A DNA stretch of 64,000 nt from Anisus vortex (taxonomy: Eukaryota > Mollusca > Gastropoda > Planorbidae). Made by a program: the position numbers and the translations under genes. Below are positions 21,071 to 31,814 of the stretch, one piece after another. How positions within the stretch are numbered: the first letter of the stretch is position 1; every line of letters starts with the position of its first letter. Where the stretch lies: contig OX421497.1 of assembly GCA_949126835.1 (NCBI GenBank), positions 10,759,632 to 10,823,631 of the forward strand, written 5' to 3'. Under the pieces are notes generated by a model. It ran no database searches and was not told where the DNA came from. It saw nothing but the letters and a program-made list of their open reading frames with translations.

Positions 21071-22957
21071 ACGAGTGTAAAAGTTTGGCGCTCATCGAAA
21101 CTTTCGCGCTTTGTGCGGCCGTCCCTTCCCCACACCTCTAGTTAGCTTATGTTGGTAACACCCATGGTTCTAATGCAATTGTTTAAGCTAATTCCTAACT
21201 CGTGGTTCAAACGGTTAATAGGTAAATTTGCAGTTAAAACTATAGAAATGCAGTCTTTTTATCTTGACATTTGACATATTCTATATATGATATTGTATTG
21301 AATAAATAATATACACGATTTATTTTATATTTTTCTTATTATCTAAGGCGGCAATGTATTTGAACAATAAGAATCCGGTTCAGACCTGCTTTGTAATTGT
21401 TTTTGTTTTTAGGATATGCAGATATAGGAAGAAAAATTTTCAAAACAATTCCATCAATTTTTCTTGCTCATTTTTGTGTTCATTGGTTTTTGTTGCCCAC
21501 GACTAGTTCGCATTCTTTTCTTCCCATAAGTCCACAAACTGCCAAACAATCTTTTTTAAGCACCTTAAATCAACGCAACTGGTCAGGATTAATTGATGGT
21601 TTTGACAAGCGTCACAAAGTCACGGAAACCGGTTTAACCAGTGGTTAGGTTTCCCTCACCCTACTTTCATACTCACCACGTCTGCCCAACCCTTACTATT
21701 TCTCTATTCATGGCGCAGTGCCATCAAGCGTCTGGCGATAAAACGACTTAGACAAACCTCACAGGTGCAGGTTTAAATATAGAACTGGCGGAATTTCCGT
21801 TTTAAAACCAGTGTTAATCTACTTACTTGGGGCCGGTGAGGAAATAAAGAGGAAAATTGACAGCAGAAACTTCGCGAAGACAATGTCCTGTAAGACAAAA
21901 TGGGAAATTTCCGATGTGAAACTAAAATTAGAATTTTCTGATTTCCATTAAAACATTTTGTTTATCGGATATGAAAAAGGGAGGTTTGAGGGAAGCACTT
22001 GGAAAGTCAATATAATATAGAGTAAAATAAAAAGTTTACCTTAGAGATTCTATAGCAGATTTTAATGGCAACTGCACACGAGGAAATGTCGTGGCTAGCA
22101 CAATGCCCGGTCACCTTTCTTTCTTTAATAACGGTAAACTTTCAAATGATAGGAGAGCATGTAACAAATAAGATAAGATAAAATAGTTGGTATCCTATAA
22201 GAGCATAACGAATTCGGAAATGGCCTCGGGTCTGTTGAAAAAATGCCCGGTCTTACTTGATTATAAACCCGAGAACCCAGAAACGGTAATGCAACACTCT
22301 GTCGCCAAACCACAATATCACTAGTAAAAAAATAAATAAATAATATGTATTTTAGACTAGACAATTATTAAACCTTCATTCACTGTTTAATCTGGGCCGT
22401 GCTTTGATTATTTGTGAAGTCCAAACATCAATATACGAAGCATATTTGTTTAATCACAGATAATATTTTAAGTTTGTTTATTGTTACTATAAATGCCAAA
22501 GTAAGCGATTTTCTCTTATTATTCTATCGGAGTTGACATTTTTGTCCTATTTCAACTGGACGATGATGGGTTAAACAAAAACAAGAACCAAAAATATTGA
22601 TAGAAATGTAATAAAACAAAAAAAGGAATTGCTTTGAGTGTTTTCGACAGCTTAAAAAATCAGAGAGTTGATCTCTATACAAATACAAAGTTGTTGAATT
22701 TTTGGCTTGTATTGACGTAAGTGCACATTTTCAATGTAGGCCTACATGTCGACACTTGTGTGTGTGTGTGTGTGTGAGTGTTTGTTGTTGCGAGATGTAA
22801 TGTTGGTCGTTTGTTAAATTAAGCGGGTTTGGGTGTGGGAGGAGGCGGGAAAGGGTTGTTGTGAGAGAGAGAGAGAGTGGGAAGGGTGCGTGGGTTTTTA
22901 GAGAGGGGTGAGCGGGTGGCTTGTTGCGAGGGTGTCTAGCGAATGGCGACTCCCTTG
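21071..22957. other. No gene recognised
   Basis: Mostly unique-looking AT-rich DNA. A SINE-1 fragment lies at about 22075-22135 (minus; GTGGCTAGCACAATGCCCGG). A (GT)n run lies at 22758-22776 and a GA run at 22862-22880. The open frame at 21397-21648 follows a pyrimidine tract and TTTAG but shows no known domain. Confidence 0.45.
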
Positions 22958-23081
22958 TCTTTACTAGCGGTGAAGGCTAGGATTTCTTTCCGGGCCTTGA
23001 GGGTGTCTTCTAATCTACCCAGCTCTGATGGGTACATGACTTTAGATGGGGTAAAAAAAAGGCGGTTTGGCATTGTGCTGG
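22958..23081 (+). mobile_element. SINE-1, left half interrupted by the LTR element
   Basis: SINE central domain (TCTACCCAGCTCTGATGGGT, then GGCATTGTGCTGG). It stops where the LTR element begins and resumes at 29857 with GGTCACACAATCCCCTTGTA. Confidence 0.85.
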
Positions 23082-23754
23082 TGTCATGTATATTGTTTTT
23101 CCAAGAATTGGAACACGCAATGTTTATTCTCCTCTCTCTCTCTTTTCTTACTACACGCAATATTAGGACGTTTAGTAGGAAAACGAAAGGTTCTAGGTAA
23201 TGCTGGGATTCTGTGTTGATCTCAAATTCTCAGAGTCTGGGAACGACTCATTATTTAATAGGGGAAGTTCATATCGTTTTGTTATGAGTTTTGTAATGTT
23301 ACCATGATTTTCACCCCTACTGGTAGTGGGTCTGTCCCTTGCACCACTCGGATAGTATTTAATGATTTGTTTTGTCTGAAAGACGGAGAGTTTCAAAATA
23401 TGTTCCTTTGAACGTTTGTGTTTGCACTATTTTATTCTAACTGTACATAATAGATATATTGTATATATTGAACATACCACCTGAAATAAACTATCAACAA
23501 CAGTTGCACTGAAGCTTCTTTGTCAAGTTACTATCCTATTGTGTTGTATACATTACTATAAGATTTATCTACTACCATAATTTACAAGAAAGGAAATGTT
23601 GGAATACAAATACTGAATTTGTGCCCAGGACTATAAGAAGAGTTCGTGTAATACTGAAACATAAATACTAATAATTAAAGTCTCCCCTAGGACTAACGAG
23701 AATTATCAGCAAGATCTACACAGCTCTGGCCACAAGGGGATTGTGGACGTAACA
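23082..23754 (+). repeat. 5' LTR
   Basis: Starts TGTCATGTATATTG and ends GGACGTAACA. It is 673 bp; identity with the 3' LTR extends two A further. One mismatch to the 3' LTR implies recent insertion or gene conversion. Confidence 0.95.
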
Positions 23755-23759
23755 AAATT

Positions 23760-23777
23760 TGGGGGCTCGTCCGGGAT
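23760..23777 (+). promoter_or_regulatory. Primer binding site for tRNA-Pro
   Basis: TGGGGGCTCGTCCGGGAT, five bases after the LTR. From established knowledge this 18-mer is the complement of the tRNA-Pro 3' end and is the primer site of murine leukaemia-type gammaretroviruses. Position and sequence together make the assignment strong. Confidence 0.9.
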
Positions 23778-24024
23778 ATTTGAGTTCTACTTTTCCTGAC
23801 CTAGGATTGACAAGATTTGGTAGTCTCGTTCGGACCGTGAAACTATTCTTTTTAAAAAGAGGAGAGAACTGGTTTGCGTTTTTATTCCTTGGGAAGTGTG
23901 AAGATTCCACGAAGTGTTTAATATTATATTGTGCAAATTTCTGGACAAATCGTAAGTTGGAACTTTATATTTTATTATACAATATATACTACTCTACTAT
24001 CACAAATATTTCGAACGCTATACT

Positions 24025-27000
24025 ATGGCTTCGAATATATCAAGTGAGGAACTTAATGCCATGTCATTTGCTGAACTAAAAGAATTAGCTGAGTCCTTTG
24101 GGATTGAGGCAGGACAGGCAAGACCTAATCGTAATCGTTTGACCAAAGAAATTATGACATGTTTGAACGGGCAGAATGCCATGAACACTGGTAGTGTAGT
24201 TGAAGTGGGACAGAACGATATCAATGAAGGTTATGTAGCTCCCAGTGGGGGCGAGGTAATTGCCCACGGAGACGAGGTAAGAAATATGTCATCTAGATCA
24301 TCAAACAATGATGAAGATGAAGGGTTGAGTGAAAACCTAAAATTCCAATTAGCTATGAAGAGAATGGAATTGGAAAGAATGAGGATAGAAACTGAAAGAG
24401 AAAATGAAAGAATTAGGATAGAAACTGAAAGGGAAAATGAAAGAATTAGGATAGAAACTGAAAGGGAAAATGAAAGAATTAGGATTGAAAGCAGAGAAAG
24501 GATAGAGATGGCACGCATGAACAGACCTGACCATCGTAGGGACAGCAATGGTATGGATATTAGCGCAATGAAGCAACACTTGCCTATATTCAGAGAAGAA
24601 GATGTTCAAGATTTCTTTTTGCTTTTTGAGAGGATAGCTGTAGAGTATCAGTTCCCTGATGATAAGATGGCTTTATTGTTAAGGTCAACTCTCAACAAAG
24701 GAAAAGCATTGGACGTAGTGTTGAGTTTAACACCCGAGGAAATAAATGACTATGAAGTAATCAAAGATAGGGTGCTAAAAAGTTATTCCCTGACACCAGA
24801 AAAATATAGAAAGCTATTTAGAGACAGAAAGAAGGCATATGATCAAACTCATGTAGACTTTTTGAGACAAAAGGAGAAAATGTTAGAACAGTGGCTAAGG
24901 TCACAGAATGTAAGTGAGTTTGATAAACTCAAGAACCTAATATTGTTTGAGGAATTCAATGATTGTATTCGAGTGGATATTAAAACCCACATCTCAGACC
25001 GAGGGGTTGAAGATGTGCATGAAGCTGCTAGATTGGCAGATAACTATGCCATAATTCACGCCAGCATAAAGCCATATTATGCTGACAAACCCAAAGTGCA
25101 CAAACCAGAGCCCAAGGAGGCTAGTAAACCAAAAGAGACAAGTGAAAACAATAATAAGAACAGTGGTGTAAATAATAATAGTAACTTAGTTCATTTCAGG
25201 AAGCAGACAGATGTAAATAAAGCAAAGGTGGTATGTTTCAATTGCAAGAAAGAGGGCCACATGAAGAAAGATTGTTGGATCCTTACCAAGAAGCAAGGTG
25301 CTATTCTACACTGTGCCAGAGTGCAGAAAGATAGCAAGCAGACAGAAGAAGTGTGCAACACAGGGTCAAGAAACTCAAAAGAAATGCGGCCGGCATCGCC
25401 CATAGTTGTGGAGTCGATGGTTTTTGAGAACAGTCTATCTAAGGTAAAAGAGAATAGCTGTACTCAATCTATTATGCTTTCAGAAGGCCGTGAGGAACAG
25501 ATGGTTCCTGAAGTCCCGGAAGAGGACGACCTATCCGATTTTCGACCCTTTGTCTACGAGGGGACAGTGTCGACAGAAGTCGATGTACTCAGCAAGAAGA
25601 AAATACAGATATTACGTGACACGGGTTCTGCTGTCAGCGTGATCCTGGAGGGCAGTGTGCCGTTAACGGATGCCACCAGTACCGGTGAGTCTGTTGTGCT
25701 GAGAGGTGCTAGTATGGAGGCTGTGGAAGCTCCACTGCACAGAATAAAACTCGAGTCGGATATTTTTACAGGTAACATCGTAGTGGGAGTGTGGCGCGCA
25801 CTACCCGTCAAAGGCGTTTCCATGATATTAGGAAATGACATTATGGGCGGCAGAGTCACTGTCGAGCCCATGGTTAAAGTGTTGGAGACAAAGATGGCGG
25901 AGGACAAAAACCTACGTCCTGCCAATGAACGCCCAACATGTGCACTGACAAGAGCAATGCATAAAAAGAAGTCGGTAAAGACTCCTGCTACGCCGTGTAG
26001 TGCAACGAAAGATGTGCTTGTCTGTTCTGAAGACACACATGCGAATGAAACAGTGATAACAGAAACACCTGACATCGATTTAAGTGCTACGTTCTTTGCT
26101 GAACTAACAACTGGTGATGCAACCGAGAACGATAACATTTTGTCACCAAAGCAGAAATTGGTGAAAGAACAATTGAATGACGAAGTAATAATGCAACTCA
26201 GAATGAAAGCTGTTGATGAAAAGACTGCAGATGCAATGGCGGAATGTTTCTACATGAAAGATGAAGTGTTGATGAGAAAGTCGAAACCGCTCAACTCAGG
26301 TACAAACGAGTGGGACAGTATTCACCAGATTGTAATACCTAAGTGCTATCGTCAAGATATACTGCGTATGGCGCATGATCTTCCTTTCGCTGGTCACATG
26401 GGAGTCCGAAAAACGCACCACCGTATCCTCCCCTACTTCTACTGGCCAGGACTGAGAAGAGATGTCGAACAATACTGCAAGACTTGCCACGTATGCCAAA
26501 TGGTAGGACGTCCTAACCAACGAATTCCTGTCGCTCCACTCCAGCCGATACCAGCGTTCGACGAACCATTCAGTCGTATACTCATTGATTGCGTGGGCCC
26601 GTTGCCGAAAACAAAAGCCGGTTTTCAATACCTGCTCACAGTCATGTGTTCATCCACTCGCTTCCCGGAAGCCATTCCGTTGCGGAACATAACAACAGTG
26701 AAGGTGGTAGACGCCCTGACAAATTTCTTCACACGTTATGGCCTACCGAAGACAGTACAGTCCGACCAGGGGACTAACTTTACTTCGAACATTTTCAAAC
26801 AAGTCATGGAACAATTAGGGATAAGCCATAGGCTATCAAGTGCCTATCATCCTGAGAGCCAGGGAGCTCTGGAAAGGTTTCATCAGACATTAAAATCGAT
26901 GCTTAAAAAGTACTGTTATGAAAACGAGAAAGACTGGGATAAGGGTGTGCCTTATGTACTGTTCGCTGCAAGGGAGGCCACTCAGGAATCCCTGGGGTTT

Positions 27001-27894
27001 AGCCCATTCGAACTTGTGTATGGACACTCAGTCAGAGGTCCGTTGAAACTTCTACATGAAACTTGGCTAACGGACAGTGAACCGATTGGACTTTTGTCAT
27101 ATGTAGATAAATTTAAAAATAGGCTTTATCATGCTTTTAACCATGTGAAGATTCATTTTCCACAGATGCAGGAGCGTATGAGACAGAACTATGACCGTAA
27201 AGCTACAGCTAGAACTTTTGCACCAGGTGACAAAGTTCTTGTGTTTCTACCTTTGCAAAATCAGCCTTTAAGTGCAAAGTTTAGTGGACCCTATGAGATA
27301 GAGTCAAAGCTTGGCGAGGTCAATTATTTGATAAAGACTCCTGACCGGAGACAAAAACAGAGGGTATGCCATATTAATTTACTTAAGCCCTATGTTTCCA
27401 GGGAAAAGAGTAAACCACGGGAGGTCCCCATGATTTCGTTAGCTAGAGTCCCGACGGATTTATCTAGGATAGAATATAAGTTAGCAGAAAGTAAACTTAA
27501 TAATACAGATGCCCTTAAGAGTTTAGATACAAGGCTAGAACATCCTCCGGTAGAAGATAAGGAGAAGATTATTGAGCTGGTGCATGAAAATAAGTCAATG
27601 TTTACAAATGTTCCCAATAGGACACATGTCATAGAGCACGATGTAGTGTTAACCGATAGTGCCAGGTCTATTAAACAGCATCCATTTGACCCCATCAGAC
27701 CTGAGCATATTAAATTAGATGTAAAGTATATGTTAGAAAATGACATAGGAGGAAAATGTGATAGCAAATGGTCTACACCCTGTGTGATGGTACCAAAAGC
27801 CGACCACACACTGCAGTTTTATAGAGACTTTGGGAAATTAAGTAATTTGACAGAGACCGACTGGTATCCCATTACCGTATCATCGACAAGATAG
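24025..27894 (+). CDS. Gag-protease-integrase polyprotein with truncated reverse transcriptase
   Basis: 1289 codons, uninterrupted. Residues 1-50 resemble a SAP-like helical domain. Residues 118-160 are charged and helical, with an 11-residue unit (ETERENERIRI) repeated three times. A gypsy-type Gag region follows (about 180-350). The zinc knuckle is C404-x2-C407-x4-H412-x4-C417. The protease motif is DTGSA, with the active aspartate D532. The integrase zinc finger is H784-x6-H791 and C821-x2-C824. The integrase catalytic triad is D855, D914, E950, with 35 residues between the last two. A GPY module lies at 1088-1090. The start of RT (about 1215-1284) includes WSTPCVMVPK, then the frame runs into TVSSTR and stops. 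Integrase lies before RT, as in Gmr1-type elements. The start was chosen as the first ATG after the primer site. The product could supply Gag, protease and integrase but no reverse transcription. Confidence 0.93.
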   Translation: MASNISSEELNAMSFAELKELAESFGIEAGQARPNRNRLTKEIMTCLNGQNAMNTGSVVEVGQNDINEGYVAPSGGEVIAHGDEVRNMSSRSSNNDEDEGLSENLKFQLAMKRMELERMRIETERENERIRIETERENERIRIETERENERIRIESRERIEMARMNRPDHRRDSNGMDISAMKQHLPIFREEDVQDFFLLFERIAVEYQFPDDKMALLLRSTLNKGKALDVVLSLTPEEINDYEVIKDRVLKSYSLTPEKYRKLFRDRKKAYDQTHVDFLRQKEKMLEQWLRSQNVSEFDKLKNLILFEEFNDCIRVDIKTHISDRGVEDVHEAARLADNYAIIHASIKPYYADKPKVHKPEPKEASKPKETSENNNKNSGVNNNSNLVHFRKQTDVNKAKVVCFNCKKEGHMKKDCWILTKKQGAILHCARVQKDSKQTEEVCNTGSRNSKEMRPASPIVVESMVFENSLSKVKENSCTQSIMLSEGREEQMVPEVPEEDDLSDFRPFVYEGTVSTEVDVLSKKKIQILRDTGSAVSVILEGSVPLTDATSTGESVVLRGASMEAVEAPLHRIKLESDIFTGNIVVGVWRALPVKGVSMILGNDIMGGRVTVEPMVKVLETKMAEDKNLRPANERPTCALTRAMHKKKSVKTPATPCSATKDVLVCSEDTHANETVITETPDIDLSATFFAELTTGDATENDNILSPKQKLVKEQLNDEVIMQLRMKAVDEKTADAMAECFYMKDEVLMRKSKPLNSGTNEWDSIHQIVIPKCYRQDILRMAHDLPFAGHMGVRKTHHRILPYFYWPGLRRDVEQYCKTCHVCQMVGRPNQRIPVAPLQPIPAFDEPFSRILIDCVGPLPKTKAGFQYLLTVMCSSTRFPEAIPLRNITTVKVVDALTNFFTRYGLPKTVQSDQGTNFTSNIFKQVMEQLGISHRLSSAYHPESQGALERFHQTLKSMLKKYCYENEKDWDKGVPYVLFAAREATQESLGFSPFELVYGHSVRGPLKLLHETWLTDSEPIGLLSYVDKFKNRLYHAFNHVKIHFPQMQERMRQNYDRKATARTFAPGDKVLVFLPLQNQPLSAKFSGPYEIESKLGEVNYLIKTPDRRQKQRVCHINLLKPYVSREKSKPREVPMISLARVPTDLSRIEYKLAESKLNNTDALKSLDTRLEHPPVEDKEKIIELVHENKSMFTNVPNRTHVIEHDVVLTDSARSIKQHPFDPIRPEHIKLDVKYMLENDIGGKCDSKWSTPCVMVPKADHTLQFYRDFGKLSNLTETDWYPITVSSTR

Positions 27895-27940
27895 AGACAA
27901 GGTCATAGCTGATACTCTATCTCGGGTGCTACATGATTGA
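27895..27940 (+). pseudogene. Residual RNase H C-terminus
   Basis: Just after the stop, another frame reads DKVIADTLSRVLHD and ends in TGA. A(D/)-x-LSR near the polyprotein end is the usual RNase H terminus of Ty3/gypsy. A deletion has joined the beginning of RT to the end of RNase H and shifted the frame. Confidence 0.8.
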
Positions 27941-29181
27941 CTGAATAACCCATACTTCTTTTTTCAGATCATCTCACTTATTCATTAAGAATGTGTCATG
28001 ATAACCTATCATTCGTTTGAATTTTGATTATGGAATACCTATAGAATACTTGTATCATACAGAAGTCAAGTCTTTTGAAAGTATTAATAATTCTTATAAT
28101 CATGTATAATATTGATGTTCTGATATATTTTAAATTCATTTGATTATGGAAAAGAAATTCCATTTAAATGTTGATGCATGATGCAATAAATATATAATAT
28201 GCACGTATTTACTTGATATGGATGGATAAAAGTAATTGTCATCACATGCAATTAAGTGGGAAAACTTTGAGATAGTTGATTTATTATCTTGTTTTATTTT
28301 AGTTAATGAATGGAACTAAATAATAATATGTACAATTTTTATCTTAGAAAGAGATGTAATCTTAATTGGTATAAATTAATAGATAATATTGGAAATCTAT
28401 TGCTAAATTGTTATATCATGGTAATAGAATGGGAAAAACTAGTGGATATTCACTATGTTGTATAGGTTGTTATATATTCCATATATCCGGGAATGGAGGG
28501 AAACAAAGGTACCTAAAGGTGAGCACTCATTCAACCCTGAACAAACTTTTATATTAAACTTTTAAATTTGCCAAAACGCATAATAGTGGATTACATTTTA
28601 ATATTTAGACTACTGTAGTAATCGTAACTAGAGCGTATTTTCTCCTCGTATTTGAGAAAAGGGGAAGTATCATCATCTTAGGTATGAACCCTGTTAATGT
28701 CAAGTTGACACTGTAATTTAAAGGGGAAGTAACCTATAGTTTGATTCGAGTTACGTATTACTTATCTTTTGGTTTGTATATTAGAAGTAAACTGTTGAAA
28801 ATTGACAGAGTTTGAGCAATGTTATATTTGTTTAAATAGATTAAGACTTTTTGCAAATTTTTGGTGGAAATCCACACAACTGTACATAGTTAAAATAAGA
28901 ATGACTAGAATATTTTTGAATTATTTGTACTTGTTGAGACATTAGTTAATATTAATACTAACGGTGAAATATTTGTCCATCACGTTATAATCACAATTAC
29001 CATTGGGTAGTGACACTTTTTATAATTTAGTTGTACCAGTGAGCCATGTTTGCTTAAATTGTCTAATAATCTTCCATTGATTGTTTGTTATTAAAACGAT
29101 AGTGTTAAGTACGAAAAATGTACCATGTTGAGTATTACTTGGGTAATTATGGTACATTATTTCTTTCATTGGGTGGGGGCG
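27941..29181 (+). other. 3' noncoding internal region of the LTR element
   Basis: About 1.24 kb, AT-rich, without a long ORF; no envelope-like reading frame seen. Ends in GGGTGGGGGCG next to the 3' LTR. Confidence 0.7.
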
Positions 29182-29854
29182 TGTCATGTATATTGTTTTT
29201 CCAAGAATTGGAACACGCAATGTTTATTCTCCTCTCTCTCTCTTTTCTTACTACACGCAATATTAGGACGTTTAGTAGGAAAACGAAAGGTTCTAGGTAA
29301 TGCTGGGATTCTGTGTTGATCTCAAATTCTCAGAGTCTGGGAACGACTCATTATTTAATAGGGGAAGTTCATATCGTTTTGTTATGAGTTTTGTAATGTT
29401 ACCATGATTTTCACCCCTACTGGTAGTGGGTCTGTCCCTTGCACCACTCGGATAGTATTTAATGATTTGTTTTGTCTGAAAGACGGAGAGTTTCAAAATA
29501 TGTTCCTTTGAACGTTTGTGTTTGCACTATTTTATTCTAACTGTACATAATAGATATATTGTATATATTGAACATACCACCTGAAATAAACTATCAACAA
29601 CAGTTACACTGAAGCTTCTTTGTCAAGTTACTATCCTATTGTGTTGTATACATTACTATAAGATTTATCTACTACCATAATTTACAAGAAAGGAAATGTT
29701 GGAATACAAATACTGAATTTGTGCCCAGGACTATAAGAAGAGTTCGTGTAATACTGAAACATAAATACTAATAATTAAAGTCTCCCCTAGGACTAACGAG
29801 AATTATCAGCAAGATCTACACAGCTCTGGCCACAAGGGGATTGTGGACGTAACA
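29182..29854 (+). repeat. 3' LTR
   Basis: Identical to the 5' LTR except A at 29606. Followed by AA and then the resumed SINE sequence. Confidence 0.95.
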
Positions 29855-30128
29855 AAGGTCACACAATCCCCTTGTATGCCGCGGCAACAGGCAGCGCGTT
29901 CGGTTGGCGTACCGGAGGTCCTGTGTTCGAATCCTGGTGAATGTTAGGATTTGTTCCCGGGTCTGAAGGGTGTCTCCGAGTCTACCCAGCTCATATTGGT
30001 AACTGACTTTAGATGGTGTTAAGTAAAGGCGGCTGGTCATTGTGGTGGACACACAATCCCCTAGTACGCCGTGACAAAAGAACGCTGGCCCGTTGAATCA
30101 ATTTAGTCCGTCGGGATACTTTTGCATG
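29855..30128 (+). mobile_element. Right part of the interrupted SINE-1 joined to a second SINE-1
   Basis: 29857-29882 completes the SINE started at 22958. A second SINE then runs from about 29883: head GGCAGCGCGTTCGGTTGGCG with B box GTTCGAATCC, central domain GTCTACCCAGCTC, and end near GTCCGTCGGGATACTTTTGC. The two are fused head to tail. Confidence 0.8.
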
Positions 30129-30889
30129 TTTACTTTTGATGTCACAATAGTCCCAGAAACCCATTAACCATTCAACAATCACGCATCCAATAACCACACA
30201 TTATACTTGAACTATGAAGCGGAGTGCCAGCTTGGGGCATCCTATCCTGTTTTTAAATTATTGTCTAACCAATGAGATCGTCAAAAAATATTTTAACTTC
30301 TCAGCAATTAACATTTTCCATTTATTTTCCTTTTTAAAAAAAATTATCAAACATACATCCTGATTGTATTTTGAGTTTATCGTCTGCTTTTTCCCCTTCT
30401 CTTTTTGAGATTGCTCGATCCAATAAATTTAATGTTTTTGTTGATTTAATTTAAAACAGAGTTTTTAGCATACATTTGTCTCGCATTATGTACGCAAACA
30501 ATTAAAACAAACGCGTGCAGCGTCGGCAAACAATGGGGGCCCCCAACAGAGAATCCATTGGGTTGAATCATAAAAAAAAACACCACCGTTATATCGATTG
30601 TAATAGAATATTTTATCAAGATTCAACTCCTGACTGGCAGATTTTTTTTGGTGGTCATTTCAAGGTAACATCACCAGATTGACATTTGAAAAAGGACAAT
30701 ACTAAATACTTTGCAAATGATGGTCATGGATAATTTATATTTATCTTAGCATCAGTTTTGAAAGAGAAAAAAAAGAGGACGAGGATGAACGTGATCATTT
30801 AAACTGTTTTAAAAGGAATTTAACGACAAATATAAGCTAAAATATAACTACTAAAGAACTAAGGACAATAGTAGATATCATTTAAAAAA
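30129..30889. other. No feature recognised
   Basis: AT-rich sequence without ORFs of interest or repeats I can match elsewhere in the window. Confidence 0.5.
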
Positions 30890-31125
30890 AAAAAGAAAAT
30901 GTAAGAAATGCAGAATGTTAAAATGTAAATAATGCAAAATGTTAAAATGTTAGAAATGCTAAATGTTAACATGTAAGATGTAAGATGTAAGACCTGAAAA
31001 ATGTTAAAATGTAAGACCTGCAAATCTGAAAATGACCTGCAAAATGTGAATATGTAAGACCTGCAAAATGTTAAACTGTAAGACCTGCAAATCTGAAAAT
31101 GACCTGCGAAATGTGAAATTGACAC
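30890..31125 (+). repeat. Degenerate tandem repeat
   Basis: Short AATGTTAAAATGTAAG-like units grade into a longer unit of about 68 bp (TGTAAGACCTGCAAATCTGA at 31009 and again at 31077). Each long unit carries TGACCTGC. Confidence 0.75.
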
Positions 31126-31814
31126 CTTTAAAAAGTGAAAAAGATGAGAACGGAGGTAGGGCAAAGGGGTAATGTTGGTAGTAACGATGCCTGCTGAAGT
31201 TATGGTTACTAATAAGTTGCAGACGTGAAGTTACAGACGTCACTTTACCAACGATTTTAGTGCAACATTTTAAAACAAAAATATCTGCCATTAAAAAAAA
31301 TGAAATAAATTTAACAAACGCAGAAATCTGTTTTGTATCCTTTGTGAGTGTAAGCTTAAAACTGTTGTTTTTTCTATCAGCCATTTGCCACTCACCGCAA
31401 CAGGCATTAGTTGGCAAGCATGTTGTGGTGTCGATGGGTTAACGATTTGTTAACATCACCAGTAGACCTACGCATGAGCCTTACCTTTTAGTTCTACCTT
31501 TAAAAGCATAACAGAAATGCCATGTTCGTCTCAATACATAGTTTTACACACAGATCGACAGACAAAATGAAATTATTATAATTTCCCATCACTTTAGGAT
31601 TTAGTTAGAATTGTATATTACTGTTAGGATTCAAAATAATAAATTATTGCATGAAGCCATAACCTTGCCAAATTAATGATTTACATTATATGATATCTCG
31701 AAGACGAACGTAAAATCACAAAATAAAAGAAGTGACTTATGACGCTAGAAAGTATGACGCGTTAGTTTAGAGATGACGTTGGTAAGATATCGAGAAACCT
31801 TAGACGACATTAGT
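31126..31814. other. No feature recognised
   Basis: Open frames here lack domains; ACGTCA-type motifs occur near 31200-31245 but without the regular spacing seen at 5255. Confidence 0.5.

Larger units (their letters stand above)
23082..29854 (+). mobile_element. Complete Ty3/gypsy LTR retrotransposon (Gmr1-like domain order), RT/RNase H deleted
   Basis: About 6.77 kb between two 673-bp LTRs that differ at one base (G at 23506, A at 29606). A primer binding site follows the 5' LTR. A single ORF (24025-27894) encodes Gag, protease, integrase and the first part of reverse transcriptase. Nearly all of RT and RNase H is missing. A G-rich tract (GGGTGGGGGCG) precedes the 3' LTR and is a possible polypurine primer. 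The host sequence on both sides is one SINE-1. The flanking 4 bp read CTGG on the left and AAGG on the right, so the expected duplication is imperfect. No envelope gene is seen. Integrase upstream of RT is the order of Gmr1-type elements, not of standard Ty3/gypsy. Confidence 0.93.

Noticed and set aside
21397..21648. Possible exon after TTTTTAG
   Set aside because: The frame has no recognisable domain, starts within the tract and lacks a donor; AT-rich composition equals background.
25554..26138. 194-codon minus-strand ORF within the LTR element
   Set aside because: Shadow of the Gag-protease-integrase frame on the other strand; no domain.
27941..29181. Envelope gene of an endogenous retrovirus
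   Set aside because: No long open frame, signal peptide or membrane segment; the element is a gypsy-type retrotransposon despite the retrovirus-like primer site.
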